This document shows positions 10,788-21,870 of a stretch of DNA of 64,000 nucleotides, piece by piece. Position 1 is the first letter of the stretch; each line of letters begins with the position of its first letter. Both the position numbers and the translations under genes were made by a program. The stretch spans positions 76,384,458 to 76,448,457 of the forward strand of contig NC_030823.1 in NCBI RefSeq assembly GCF_001704415.2. The letters are read 5' to 3'. The notes under the pieces are model-generated. The model was given only the letters and a program-made list of their open reading frames with translations. It made no database searches and had not been told where the DNA came from. This DNA comes from Capra hircus (taxonomy: Eukaryota; Chordata; Mammalia; Artiodactyla; Bovidae).

Positions 10788-11651
10788 ATGAACTGTGAAC
10801 TTCCAGATGTTCAAGCTGGATTTAGAAAAGGCAGATGGACCAGAAATCAAATTGCCATCATCCGCTGGATCATCAAAAAAGCAAGAGAGTTCCAGAAAGA
10901 CTTCTGCTTTATTGAGTATGCCAAAGCCTTTGATTGTGTGGATCACAATAAACTGTGGAAAATTCTTTAAGAGATTGGATTACAAGACCACCTGACCTGC
11001 CTCCTGAGAAATCTGTATGCAGGTCAGAAAGCAACAGTTAGAACTGGACATGGAACGACAGACTGGTTCCAAATACAAGGAGTACATCAAAGCTGTATAT
11101 TGTCACCCTGCTCATTTAACTTATATGCAGAGTATATCATGAGAAACGCTGGGCTGGAGGAAGCACAAGCTGGAATCAAGATTGCCGGGAGGAATGTCAA
11201 TAATCTCAGATATGCAGATGACACCACCCTTATGGCAGAAAGTGAAGAACTAAAGAGCCTCTTGATGAAAGTGAAAGAGGAGAGTGAAAAAGTTGGCTTA
11301 AAGCTCAACATTCAGAAAACGAAGATCATGGCATCTGGTCCCATCACTTCATGGCAAGTAGATGAGGAAACAGTGGAAACAGTGAGAGACTTTATTTTTT
11401 GGTGCTCCAAAATCACTGCAGATGGTGACTGCAGCCATGAAATTAAAAGACACTTTCTTCTTGGAAGAAAAGTTATGACCAACCTAGTCATCATATTAAA
11501 AAGCAGAGACAATACTTTACCAACAAAAGTCTGTCTAGTCAAAGCTATGGTTTTTCCTGTAGTCATGTGTGGATGTGAGAGTTGGACTGTGAAGAAAGCT
11601 GAGCGCCGAAGAATTGATGCTTTTGAACTATGGTGTGGAGAAGACTCTTGA
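10788..11651 (+). pseudogene. BovB reverse-transcriptase core, frameshifted
   Basis: Two adjoining open segments cover the RT palm. The first (10788-10970) has the QAGFRKGR motif and the motif A aspartate in FIEYAKAFD. The second (11100-11651, 183 codons) has motif C YADD at 11211-11222 and the C-terminal GRKVMTNL, AMVFPVVMCGCESW and KKAERRRIDAFEL blocks. Between them the frame shifts and the GxxQGC motif B region is damaged (near 11080), so catalysis is not expected although both palm aspartate motifs remain. Confidence 0.87.
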
Positions 11652-11986
11652 GAGTCCCTTGGACTGCAAGGAGATCCAACCAGTCCATCCTAAAGGAAGT
11701 CAGTCCTGAACATTCATTGGAAGGACTGCTGCTAAAGCTGAAACTCCAATACTTTGGCCACCTGATGTGAAGAGCTGACTCATTGTTAAAGACACTGATG
11801 CTGGGAAAGATTGAAGACAGGAGGAGAAGGGGACAACAGAGAATGAGATGGTTGGGTGGCATCACTGACTCAATGGACATGAGTTCGAGGAAGCTCCAGG
11901 AGTTGGTGATGGACAGGGAGGCCTGGTGTGCTGCAGTCCATGGGGTTGCAAAGTGTCGGACATGACCGAGCGACTGGACTGAAGTG

Positions 11987-11997
11987 AATAATGACCT
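11987..11997. repeat. right target-site duplication of the BovB composite
   Basis: AATAATGACCT, directly after the BovB terminal TGAAGTG repeat; identical to 7321-7331. The first one or two A residues could equally be read as BovB tail, leaving at least 9 bp of unambiguous identity. Confidence 0.75.
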
Positions 11998-12218
11998 GAC
12001 ACACTCTTGATGCACTATTATAGCAGTCAGTGATTACCTGATTAAAATAGCTCCTTCAAATGACATGAAATAAGAAACCTTAATACAGATACGTCTCTTT
12101 TTTTCTGAAAATGAATTGACACATTTGATTAATTGTTGAATTCTCATTTTCAAATACTTTGGGAATCAAGGAATATACTTTATCCCCAAATTATTTTGAA
12201 TGTATATAATCATTTTGA

Positions 12219-12474
12219 AGCTTCCCAGGTGGCACTAATGGTAAAAAAAAAAATAAATAAATAAAAGAAAGGAAAAAAACAAAACCCAGTCTGCCAATGC
12301 GCAAATCGTGAGAGAGTCTGGTTTGATCCTGTGTTGGGAAGCTCTCCTGAAGGCGAGCATGGCAACCCACTCCAATACTCTTGAATGGAGAATCCCATGG
12401 ACAGAGGAGCCTGGTGGGCTGTAGTCTATGGGGTCGTAAAGAGTCAGACATGATTGAAGTGACTTAGCACACAC
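12219..12474 (+). mobile_element. Bov-tA SINE with A-rich expansion in the tRNA head
   Basis: Head GCTTCCCAGGTGGCACTAATGG, then an A-rich stretch of about 45 bp (12243-12288) replacing the usual short AAAGAA, then CTGCCAATGC, box B (GGTTTGATCC) and the full BovA body ending ACTTAGCACACACAC. The insert separates box A from box B. ATATAATC occurs at 12204-12211 and 12480-12487 and may be an imperfectly placed target duplication. Confidence 0.9.
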
Positions 12475-12487
12475 ACTGAATATAATC

Positions 12488-13604
12488 CAGTGTTTATTTT
12501 TATAATTCTGAGAACTTTACTCCTTTGGTCTTCACGTTGAAGCTCAGTTATCTTTGAAAGGCATTGAATAAGGACAGTTTTTGAAAATGCACTTCTTTCC
12601 TTTGTCTACTTCCTAATTAAACTGACTAAAAAATATAATTACTTGAAATATCTCCTTCTGTTGCATCCTGCATACTTACAATGTTGCTTTCCTCAATTTT
12701 AAGATTTTTATGATACAATTTCTTATCATAAAAAGTAATTTTCTATTTTTAACTTCATTTTATATTTTAAATAAAAGTTGATTACCTTGAGTACTTTTCA
12801 TTTTATTCTGAATCAACTGTACTATGAACCCCTTGAGGGTGGAGAATAAGTTGTGGGGTTTTGATACAATCCTTCCTGTGTAGCCCTGTATTTAGAATAA
12901 ATACAGTCAGTAAACAGGACCTGAATCAAAATAGCACAGTGACCCAGTTCCTATCTGTTCTCCTTGAGCATAATCTGCGAAATTTGCCAACATCTCTTTT
13001 GCTTTCTACTCCTCAGGATCATAGTTTAACTTTACTCCTTTGTATGTGGTAACACGCATGTTTCACTGAATGATTCAGAAATCGCTTCTGAATATGAGGT
13101 CAAAGAGCAAATGGGATCCAAATTATGGCCAAGCATTCAGATATAAAGCTTCCTGACAGGAGTATAATGAGTCTTGCAATAACTATTCGACAATATTTGA
13201 AAGACCTATTAGAGCACTTATTTTTTCAGGAATTAAATAGTAGAACTTCTTCGGGAGAGCCAACATGACTTTAGAAGACAATTTCAAATTCACTGTAGAA
13301 TTTCTCAGAAATGCAGACTGTGCCGCTGATGGGAAAATACCAGAGCAGCCTCCAGCCCGTGGCTGTTACGGTGCCCTTGAGCGTCAGGAAAGGTTTCACT
13401 CTGGTAGACTCAAATTTCACAGAGACACACTAGATTCGTGTTTTAAAATAGTGAATACCTTCAAAGATATTTTGAGTGAATGACAAATACATACGGCAGG
13501 AATCCTTTCAGAGGTAGCATGCAATACGCAGTGCTCCGCTGCTGTCTGTATAATGAATGAGCGTCTGCAGGGAATTTCACTACCTGAAATGAACTCAAGA
13601 ACTA
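12488..13604. other. unassigned AT-rich DNA
   Basis: No repeat recognised. A 72-codon frame at 13265-13483 starts with an A at -3 of its ATG and has protein-like composition, but I recognise no domain and see no flanking splice structure. Confidence 0.45.
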
Positions 13605-13644
13605 TTTTCTTTTCTTTTCTTTCTTTCTTTCTTTTTTTTTTTTT
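13605..13644. repeat. (TTTC)n / poly-T tract
   Basis: Uninterrupted pyrimidine run of TTTC/TTTTC units ending in 13 T residues. Confidence 0.95.
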
Positions 13645-14709
13645 AGAAAGCTGAGAACTAACAAGAAAATTTTCGGGCAATGAGTTACATTTCTCCTCCA
13701 AGAGAGAAGTTGATTTGAGTCAGAGTTTCACATCTAGAAATACCCAGTTGATGAATGCTTCCTGAATCACGAGAGAGAAAGTCTTATGAGTCCAACCAAG
13801 TCTCCCATGAAACTAAATTTCAGTTGTTTACGGAAACTTTAGAAAATGCCAGACAAAATTTTAGGGGTGTGAGGTTTTAGGACTTCTAAGTACACAATTG
13901 TAATCCTTGACAGAGCCCATTCACTCTGATTCAAAATTGAGATTGTCTGCATGTATTTCTTTCTTTTAACCATGAAAACATAAGCTGCTGATGGCCAATG
14001 CCTCTCCTGGTGTCCTGGTGCTAATGCCCAATAGACATTTTAGGCTGATTATGAAACGGCTACATCATAGCAATTTGACAGCACTGTCCTTGAATATAAT
14101 TTTGTCCTTTTGTGAGGATCATCAGTGGCTATGTTCATTGGGATGGAGGCCATTATAGGCTGGACTTCCAGTTCACTTCATTTACTAAAATGTTCTGTGA
14201 TTAATTTATAAATTTGGAACCACTACTAATATACTTTTTTTGAGGCTTTACTTCTATTAAGATGGAATATCAGAATGTAATATGTTGATTAGGGAAAGGA
14301 GATAAAAACAGGAAACTGATGAACCATGGGGAAATATGCCTGAGAGCAAACTGATTTCATAAAACAAATATAATTGGCATGGAAATGAAGGTTGTCTTAT
14401 GCACACAGGTCAAATTCCATCACAGTGATGTTCAAGAGAGTTTAGTACAGGAATTTTAGATAAATCAGTAAAATAAATGGGCTTCTCCATGGTGCTTAGG
14501 TATGTTCTATCTCAATCTTTCTTGTAATAGAACTCGTTAGAGAGGTTGGACTTGCACATTTAAAAATTGATTACCCAAGATAAGTGAGATGGGCCCAGTA
14601 TCCTTTCTAGACTTAATCCCATCTTGCAAGTGTGAAATGCTTTAATACATTGATGTTTCCACACACCCGCACCCACACACCCATTGCTTCATATTTTAGG
14701 ACAATAAGG
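13645..14709. other. unassigned DNA
   Basis: No recognised repeat or exon. Short CACAC-rich patch near 14660-14680. Confidence 0.45.
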
Positions 14710-14965
14710 GAAGAAGAGCCAGGAAGCGAAGCAGTTAGAGTCACAGGTGAACAGTCTGGCCTTTGGCTCCACAGGCATCACGGCATCTTGGAGTTATTAC
14801 TTAAGTCAACCTGTTTCTAAGTGTCCTCATTTCCAAACTAAGGATAATGAAGGGGCTGACATTATAGAAACGTGGATGAGAGTTAGACGCAGGGTCTACG
14901 GCCTGATGATTTACTGGACGTGAGCACTTAATACACAGCCCTGGTATTGTCAGATGTATAGGGCT
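14710..14965 (+). repeat. MIR SINE relic
   Basis: Decayed MIR in sense orientation. The most diagnostic part is 14795-14850, where TTACTTAAGTCAACCTGTTT..CTAAGTGTCCTCATTTCC matches the MIR core order (commit to TTACTTAACCTCTCTG..CTCAGTTTCCTCATCTG), followed by AAGGATAATGAAGGGGCTGAC. Ends are soft. Confidence 0.55.
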
Positions 14966-16106
14966 GTGCTGGTCTCTTTCCAACTGAGGAAACTGAATGG
15001 CAGAGGTGAAGGGCTTCTGTAGGAACTTTGATGTTTTTTTACCGAAACAAGTTGACCCAGCTTTACATTTAGCAGGACTTCTATCAAAACTAATGTTATG
15101 AACCAGACAGAATTGTGGTGCTTCCCATTTCCCTTTATCCACTCATTTTTACAGAGATACCTGAGAGATAGAAAGAATTCTAGCCTCTCACTCTGGGTGA
15201 TTTATTCCATGATTTTGGATTTCTGTCTTCTCTTTTCAGGCCTCAGTTTCTTTGTCTCCTGGTAAGCCTCTAAGGCCCTTTTCTGAGTGAAAATAATAAT
15301 TTACAAACTAGATAATCAAATTCTTGAGCTCTGATATTTAACTCTAATAAATAAATATCTTAAAAGAAAAAGTATCTACATTTTGATCATAAAAATATTG
15401 TTACATGTTAATTATGCATATTATTTAGGCCTGATATTAGGTCAGCTCTCCCTTTGGTTTAATATCCCATTTCAGAAAAAAGTTGTAATGTAAATCAGAT
15501 GCATAAATTCAAGTTAATATTGACAGTAGTTATGGAAAAGTTTTCTCTACCAAGTCCAAATATGACCATGAATAGCGTGTTATGTATTAGTGTGTGTACG
15601 TGTGGTGTATTGCATCACAACTTCACATGACAGACAGTATCTCAATCTAAGTAAGTGTTTCTGAAATTCTACACGATTTTCATTAAACACCCTATTTTAC
15701 ACTTTCAGCTAAGAAGCTATGTTCTACATTTAATATGACCTGCTGCTACATTGTTCATTTTTCTCTTTTATTTCTTCACTTCTAAAACTTGGACTTTTAT
15801 GGTTCTTTGAATACAATGTTTTTTTTTTTTTTTTTAAGAAAGATGAATGAAACAATCGACATTTCCTCAATTTCATACTATGGCTATTTGATTCTTAATT
15901 TTTGTATGCTGTGGATATCTACAAAAGTGATTTAATTTGGATCTATTCTGTGTTTATACACCATTTTAGAGGCAGAGATAATTTTGATGGACACATAGGT
16001 TTACGAAATTCATTCTTCATTGCCTGCTTTATGAGACGATTGGATTAGTTGTTGATAACAATTTCTTAAAAGAATAAATTAAGTCCCTTGTATAAACTTC
16101 AGTGGT
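14966..16106. other. unassigned AT-rich DNA
   Basis: No recognised repeat apart from a T17 run at 15819-15835 and a short GTGTG patch near 15590-15610. No exon-like features. Confidence 0.45.
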
Positions 16107-16190
16107 CTTCCCTGGCAGGCTACAGTCTGTAGGGTTGCAAAGAGTCAGATGCAACTGAAATAACTGAGCGCACACACACACACACAGACC
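16107..16190 (+). mobile_element. internally deleted Bov-tA SINE
   Basis: The first 9 bp of the head (CTTCCCTGG) are fused directly to the distal body (CAGGCTACAGTCTGTAGGG), followed by GTTGCAAAGAGTCAGATG and a CACACA tail. About 130 bp between the two CCTGG copies of a normal Bov-tA are absent, with one CCTGG retained (16111-16115). Confidence 0.82.
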
Positions 16191-17643
16191 TTAGCAGAAA
16201 AGAACCCTCAGTGCTGCCATAACTCTGTACGTTTCAAGTGATTTCTTGTGATTCATCGTATATTTCTTATTTAACTCACTTGACATGGTAGTTTCCTCTG
16301 TGGACTCCCGTAAGTCATGATGAACTCTCAGTTTTTAAATTTTTATTAATATCTGTGTATCTGATATTTGAAGCTATGAGTTCACTTCCTTTATATTTTT
16401 CCCCATGGAAGTTCAGTGTATGTACACCACAGCTGTAAACTCACGTCAACATAAAGTATCGCCTGAATTAGCAAGAGGCTTTATAACTTACCTAAGTTGT
16501 TCATAAATAAATAAACCTGAGAAAATTTTCTAAAAGTCAGGGTAAAAGTGTTGGCAAGATTCCTCAACAGATTCTCTCAGTGATCAACTTTCCTATCATA
16601 AAAACAGTGGCAACAGCTAATTTGAAATACAATAACTTTTGGTAATACCTTGAGGGTGTCTATTATGTAACTCTTAGTTTTCCAAATCAGCATTTGGAAA
16701 ACCCCCAAAATCATATCAGATGATTGCAGTAATAACAGTTAAGATCCATCCCATAGAGAATCCCCTATTTTGTTGTGCAACCCAATGGTTCAAGGGTTTT
16801 GTGGAGTTAGCACAAAATATCCCATTCGAAAAGGATCTTCACAAAGAAGCGATTATGCTGTTCCCTGTCCTTACTGGTCTCATCAGTAAAATGCATCATC
16901 AGAGGCATCCACCATCTCTTTAAACTACACAATTTTACATACGATTCTTCACATCAGAAATCAGCCGATTCAGATGAAGACTATCCCTCAGAAGGTATGT
17001 AAAGGAAAGAGAGTTTACACAGAAAGTAATTTTAAAAAGTGAAAATTAACACTTAAAAGGAATAGTCTTTAACAGGTATAAGTGTGTCTAGATTCTTTAA
17101 AAGATGGACCATTTTTGTCACACATGTAACACAGTGAGATAATTTTGAGAGCTCAGAATTCATCGATTTCAGAGCCTCAACTTTAGTTAATCACGTAGAC
17201 ATATGTCTCAGGACCTTGAAAACCTACTAGCTCTAATTCCACCAAACTACAGATAGGGAAATTGAGGACCAAAAAGAGTCAATCAGATATTTAGTAAACA
17301 TCGTTTTTACTTCTTACACAGTACCTTCATTTGCTGTGTGACTATAATGAGAAAGAGACATAAGAATACTGAAAGATAATTAATGAATTGACCAGAATTT
17401 TGGAGAAATAAGAATAAAAAAGACCTCAATAAATATCACCTACTATGAAGCTATCTAGGGGGAAGGAATGTAGGTAGCTTGAAGGCTAAAGAACGTGATA
17501 GGTGGTTGAGAAGAAGAAAAGAAAGGAAAAGTCAAATAAATAGTCAATATGTTTGAAGCTCTTTCTGATGAGACTTTATAAAGATAGCATTCCATACTCT
17601 CGAATTCATTTTATACTAAAAATGTGATGTTTTTGAAAAAAGA
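16191..17643. other. unassigned AT-rich DNA
   Basis: No young repeat. A weak MIR-like string lies near 17240-17285 (TACAGATAGGGAAATTGAGG) but is too short to call. Confidence 0.45.
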
Positions 17644-17693
17644 CCACGGGGTCACAAAGAATCAGACATGACTGGCAACTCAACAAGAGCAAC
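17644..17693 (+). mobile_element. Bov-tA/BovA 3'-tail fragment
   Basis: Only the last 50 bp of the SINE remain: ACGGGGTCACAAAGAATCAG, ACATGACTGG and a CAACAAGAGCAAC tail. Extreme 5' truncation, or the residue of a deletion. Confidence 0.75.
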
Positions 17694-18105
17694 ATACAAA
17701 ATTTATAAAAGAAATATATTTTCAATACCTTGTGCAGCAATATATTCTTTTAAGAAATGATGCAGTCAAAATCACTATGCCATTTTTTTTTAAGTGCCTA
17801 GCATAGAAGACTTGGAATGATCTTTATTGAGGGCTACAGTATACTCTGGTTTGAATCTGAAAAAAAAAAAAGGTGGAGTCTTGCATAACTGCGTGTCTTT
17901 ACCTTCAAACTGTATTAAGCCTAAATATTATCTGGAGTAAATATTACTAGTGGTTGCCAGTTGTCCAATCTTGAAATAGTGTATAGTTCATAAATACAAG
18001 TTGAAAATAGTTTAGCAATCTCAAGTATATAACCCAGGTATGTTGGTTGCATCGTTTCCCTTTGGGAATTAAGATCTTGGATTAATTTTTAAATTGACTG
18101 TAGGT
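17694..18105. other. unassigned AT-rich DNA
   Basis: Contains an A13 run near 17860. No recognised repeat. Confidence 0.4.
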
Positions 18106-18115
18106 ATCTCTTGAT

Positions 18116-18201
18116 CTGAGGTGGGCATGGCAACCGACTCCAGTGTTCTTGCCTGGAGAATCCCTGCGGACAGAGGAGCCTGGTGGTTTACAGGCCATGA
18201 C
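18116..18201 (+). mobile_element. BovA body fragment flanked by a 10-bp direct repeat
   Basis: Covers GGCATGGCAACCGACTCCAG to GAGCCTGGTGGTTTACAGGC of the BovA body, lacking both the tRNA head and the 3' terminal GGGTCGCAAAGAG portion. The exact repeat ATCTCTTGAT lies at 18106-18115 and 18202-18211, immediately outside it. Confidence 0.8.
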
Positions 18202-18215
18202 ATCTCTTGATAGAG

Positions 18216-18430
18216 GCCTTCCCTGGTGGCTCAGTGGTAAAGAATCTGTCTGCCAATCCAGGAGATGCGGGCTCAACCCTTGGGTCTGGAAGATCCCCTG
18301 GGGGAGGAAATGGCCACCCCCTCCAGTACTCTTGCCTGAGAAATCCCATGCAGAGAGGAGCCTGGTGGGCTACAGTCCAAAGGGTCACAAAGAGTCAGAC
18401 ATGACTTAGTGACTAAACAACCACAGCAAC
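18216..18430 (+). mobile_element. Bov-tA SINE
   Basis: Full-length head and body, from GGCCTTCCCTGGTGGCTCAG to a CAACCACAGCAAC tail. Box A is intact; box B is mutated (GGGCTCAACCC). Sits 4 bp past the direct repeat of the preceding BovA fragment. Confidence 0.92.
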
Positions 18431-20774
18431 AGCTCTTTGTGTTACCCTGAAGTTTTCTCTCTGAAGATTATGTTTAAGAGAACACAGGACCTTACAAGTT
18501 CTGATGTGGGTTTCTGCTCAGAGGCCCTCAGAGAGATGTCTAAATGTTAAGGGGTCGCCGTGGAGAGGCACTGCCCAGCAGTTCATGCAAATCCACAGTA
18601 ATACTGTGTTCAAATAAAGATCTTGGTTTCCATACACCTTTTCAGAAATATGTTTGCTTCTTTATTAAAGGAGATCTGGCTCGAGAAGAAGAGTGACAAG
18701 CATCTTCTACAATCAATGTTCATTTAACTATCACATTGTCGCTATTGTCTTAGCAAATCAAAACAGAGGTAACTTTAGTGACTCCTTAGAATAACTTAAA
18801 AGAAGCACCCTAACGAGATGGTATGCGAATTAAAATGTGAAAATTAATATTCACGCATGAAGCTGCCTACAGCACGTTCTTTTTATGAAAACAGTGAAAT
18901 GAGAGTAATGGGGATCATACTGAAGCGTAAAGTTATAACCAGTCACCAATACCTTATGTGAAAATGGTTAAAGGTTAACTCACTCAATTCTAAAGAATCT
19001 GAGTAACAAGGATTAGGTAGTAGGCATATTTTCTCAGTTTCTGCAATCAAGGAAGTTTTGTTGAGGCAAGGTAATGAAATCTTTCAACTTAACAAATTTA
19101 ATCACCATTGCATTGTGGTTTTTAGGCTAAAAATAAATAAGTAAATACTGTTTCCAATGAATATGTGTGTTTGAAAATTTTTCAGTAATTTTAAGGTGAA
19201 TTGAGTAAAAGCGAATTTAGAAACTTCATAACTGATAGCTTGTTCACTTTTTGCTTTTTCTTTTGCTACATTAGTAGGTGATTAAAGTATAAAAATGGAG
19301 ATATGAAAATGACCTCGCAAAGGAAAGATACTGATTACTTCTATAACCAGAGGGGTATCAGGAAATGGAAAGGGATTTGGAGTCCTCCACTGTGTATTTG
19401 TTTTTTAATTGCTTGGAGTACATAGAGAAAAATGTTACAAGTTATAAATCTTGGTTGCGGAAAGATGATGCTGTTTATTATATTGCTTTTACTCTTCAGT
19501 ATAGTCTGAAATATTTGTAAATTGAAAATGAAATTTTCTCCTATTTTTAAAATTCTAATTAAAGAAGACATGTTTATATGTGATTCGTTTAGTGAAAATT
19601 TTAAAATTTCATTTGATTTCGTTTTCTTCTGAGTTCAAAATTTATATTTAAAATAAGTAAATTTATGTAATTTATAAAACTATCTGCTAAACAAAACACT
19701 CAGCAGAAAGATAAAATCCTAAATATTTTAAATATATTCTGATACCTGAGGAGCTTTCTTTCCCCCTTTTATGTTAGTATAGTTTGTTTGGGAACATTTT
19801 ATATGTTTCGATACAAGTTAACCTTTTAGAGGCATAAACATGACAATTTTATTCAAGATATCAATGAATGAAAATGTATAATTTGGTTTTGTCTTGTATT
19901 TATAAACACTATGTAAATACAGAAATACACTTCATGGAATGTGGTGGTAAGAAAAGTTTTACTATACTTCAGGCTAAAGTTCCATGGAATTTTGTGTTTC
20001 CTTTTCTTAGTTAACGCAATTTTAAAAAGTCAAACCAATCCTTTGGAAAAACACAAACAAAATCTGGAGCATAACAGCCCCTTGTATCACTAAGAGTAGA
20101 CATGTGAAAAATTTAAAGCAATCATTATACATGTTTTTCTACTTTGGATTTGTTAGGCAGGAATCACTATTTTAAATATTCTTGCAAAACCTCCTCATAA
20201 CAGCAAAGGGACCAAGTTGGTTTAAATGTAAGCTGCACCTGAATAGCCTTGGCTATACCTATAGTCACTGTCTTAATTATTAAAGGAATCAGATGTAAGT
20301 TTCCAGGTCTTGACTTTTTATTTTAATGTGGGCACCCTAGCCCCTGGATGGTCTGCCTGCTCAGCTTATCTGCTCATTCACAGTCTGAAGTTTGCACACA
20401 GTTTGCAGTAACAGGCAAGTCCTTCCAATGCGTTGCACCTGGACCAGGCAGACATATGGGGAGCAGAGGTCAAGGCCAGCTCTTAATAAGCACTGACTCC
20501 ACAGGCTTCAGACTGTGCAAGCTCCAGACGACCCCCGCGGCGCCATCTTGCAGCTCTGATTTTCTTCCTTTCAGGATGTAGTATAATCCATAAGTACAAC
20601 CAAATCACGCGCGGCTCAGTGTTTGCTTTTTATCTTCCAGTTTTGTTTTGTTTTTCCCCTCCACAGAGATTTCAGAAATTAACCCTCTTCTGTCCTCAGA
20701 CTAACCAAAGAGTAGATTTCTTCATCGTCACCGTTTTCAGTTTAAATCTGTTTTTTTTTTTAACTTTCCTTTTC
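18431..20774. other. unassigned AT-rich DNA
   Basis: 2.3 kb without a recognised repeat; strongly AT-rich at 19480-19960. Segment 20330-20580 is GC-richer and carries chance frames. No exon identified. Confidence 0.45.
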
Positions 20775-20852
20775 TTTAAATTAATTTTTATTGGAGTGTA
20801 GTTGCTTTACAGCGTTGTTAGTTTCTGCTGTATAGCAAAGTGAATCGGTGAT
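20775..20852 (-). repeat. L1 3'-UTR fragment, outer part 1
   Basis: Antisense L1 3' UTR: TTTTTATTGGAGTGTAGTTG, CTTTACAGCGTTGTTAG, TTTCTGCTGTATAGCAAAG. Continues at 21083 after a Bov-tA insertion. Confidence 0.82.
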
Positions 20853-20860
20853 AATGTATG

Positions 20861-21078
20861 TGTGTGTGCGTGATCACTCACTTCAGTCCTGTCCAACTTT
20901 TTGCGACCCCATGGACTGTAGCCTGCCAGGCTCCTCTGTCCATGGGATTCTCCAGGCTTGAACACTGGAGTGGGTTGTGATGCCCTCCTCCAGGGGATCT
21001 TCCCTGACCCAGGGATTGAACCCTGTATCTCCTACACAGGCAGGTGGGTTCTTTACCACTGTGCCACCTGGGAGGCCC
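20861..21078 (-). mobile_element. Bov-tA SINE nested in an L1 3' UTR
   Basis: Reverse orientation: 3' end at left after a GTGTGTGTGCG stretch, full body, head ending GCCACCTGGGAGGCCC at right. Box B on the reverse strand is GGTTCAATCCC-like. It splits a contiguous L1 segment, so it is the younger insertion. Confidence 0.9.
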
Positions 21079-21082
21079 TAGT

Positions 21083-21140
21083 CCTCTGTTTCGGATCTCC
21101 TTCCCATTTAGGTCACCACAGAGCTAGCAGCTTAAATCTT
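21083..21140 (-). repeat. L1 3'-UTR fragment, outer part 2
   Basis: CCTCTGTTTCGGATCTCCTT, CCCATTTAGGTCACCACAGA continue the L1 order broken at 20852. The bases between the two parts (about 30 bp of consensus) are lost or too diverged to see. Confidence 0.78.
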
Positions 21141-21870
21141 CACGTCTTTTCAGGGCAAGACGTATGTACTTTGTGAAGTGACCACAGCAACCAGAGCAGT
21201 GGCCAGGGTTGCGTTTTCCCCCAGTACAGGTTAATAATGTCTTGATAGGAGGCTAATGGTAACAAGGCAAATCAGTGAAGTCAGTCTCTTTAACGAATGT
21301 TTCTGAAGCAATAAGCTTAGATACTTAAAACCTTAAATGGCACTTTTTGTTTCACTCTGATGCCCTAGCCCTCAGAGGCTACATCTCCACACAGGCTTTT
21401 GGATAATCTGGCCATAGGATGAACATGTCTCTAGTCCCCCTTTCTGACACATTCTCCTCATTTTTGGATTATCTGGTCAGCTCACACGCTCCCATTCTGA
21501 CGGACATAATCTTTCTCATACTTGGGTTCTGTTTCTCTAGTCCAGTGTTTCCTGAGGGAGAAGTTAGGTCCTTACGATTGTAATAGTAACTTCTCTGCAG
21601 GAAAGACACCCAGTCACGTGTGCATTGCCAGGATGAACAGAATCCAGCTCACACGCATCCCTCGAGAGTAGCCTTCCACTCCCACGTGGGCACAGACCAC
21701 GTGCTGGAAGCAGCGGCTGGCCAATCAAATTCAGTCTTATTGGCCCACAGCCATGCAGAATTTCAGGATGCCAGAGACACCTGCCTCTGCAGGGACAGGT
21801 ATTCTTCTGATGTCCAGTACATCCTGCTAGCCCCATTCTCCCTACAGTTGAAAAATATACTTTAAGCCTC
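21141..21870. other. unassigned DNA
   Basis: No repeat recognised; 21600-21800 is GC-richer. The 140-codon minus-strand frame 21564-21986 runs into L1 sequence and has no recognisable domain. Confidence 0.45.

Larger units (their letters stand above)
9186..11986 (+). mobile_element. BovB (RTE) LINE copy 2, 5'-truncated with complete 3' end
   Basis: Starts inside the endonuclease domain (CAGAATGATCTCTGTTCG) and continues through the linker, RT domain and 3' region to the element's terminal GACTGGACTGAAGTGAA. About 2.5 kb of BovB once the Bov-A2 at 10167-10440 is discounted. Full-length BovB is roughly 3.2 kb, so only the 5' end and the N-terminal part of the endonuclease are missing. Degraded by stops and frameshifts between 10500 and 10800. 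The 11-bp repeat following it matches the sequence preceding copy 1. Confidence 0.93.

Noticed and set aside
11563..12015. 150-codon minus-strand frame
   Set aside because: Antisense of the BovB 3' region; such frames recur in every BovB copy here.
12204..12487. ATATAATC pair as target duplication of the Bov-tA
   Set aside because: The left copy is separated from the SINE start by about 7 bp and the motif is common in AT-rich DNA.
17225..17290. MIR-like string
   Set aside because: Only about 20 bp resemble the MIR core; too short to separate from chance.
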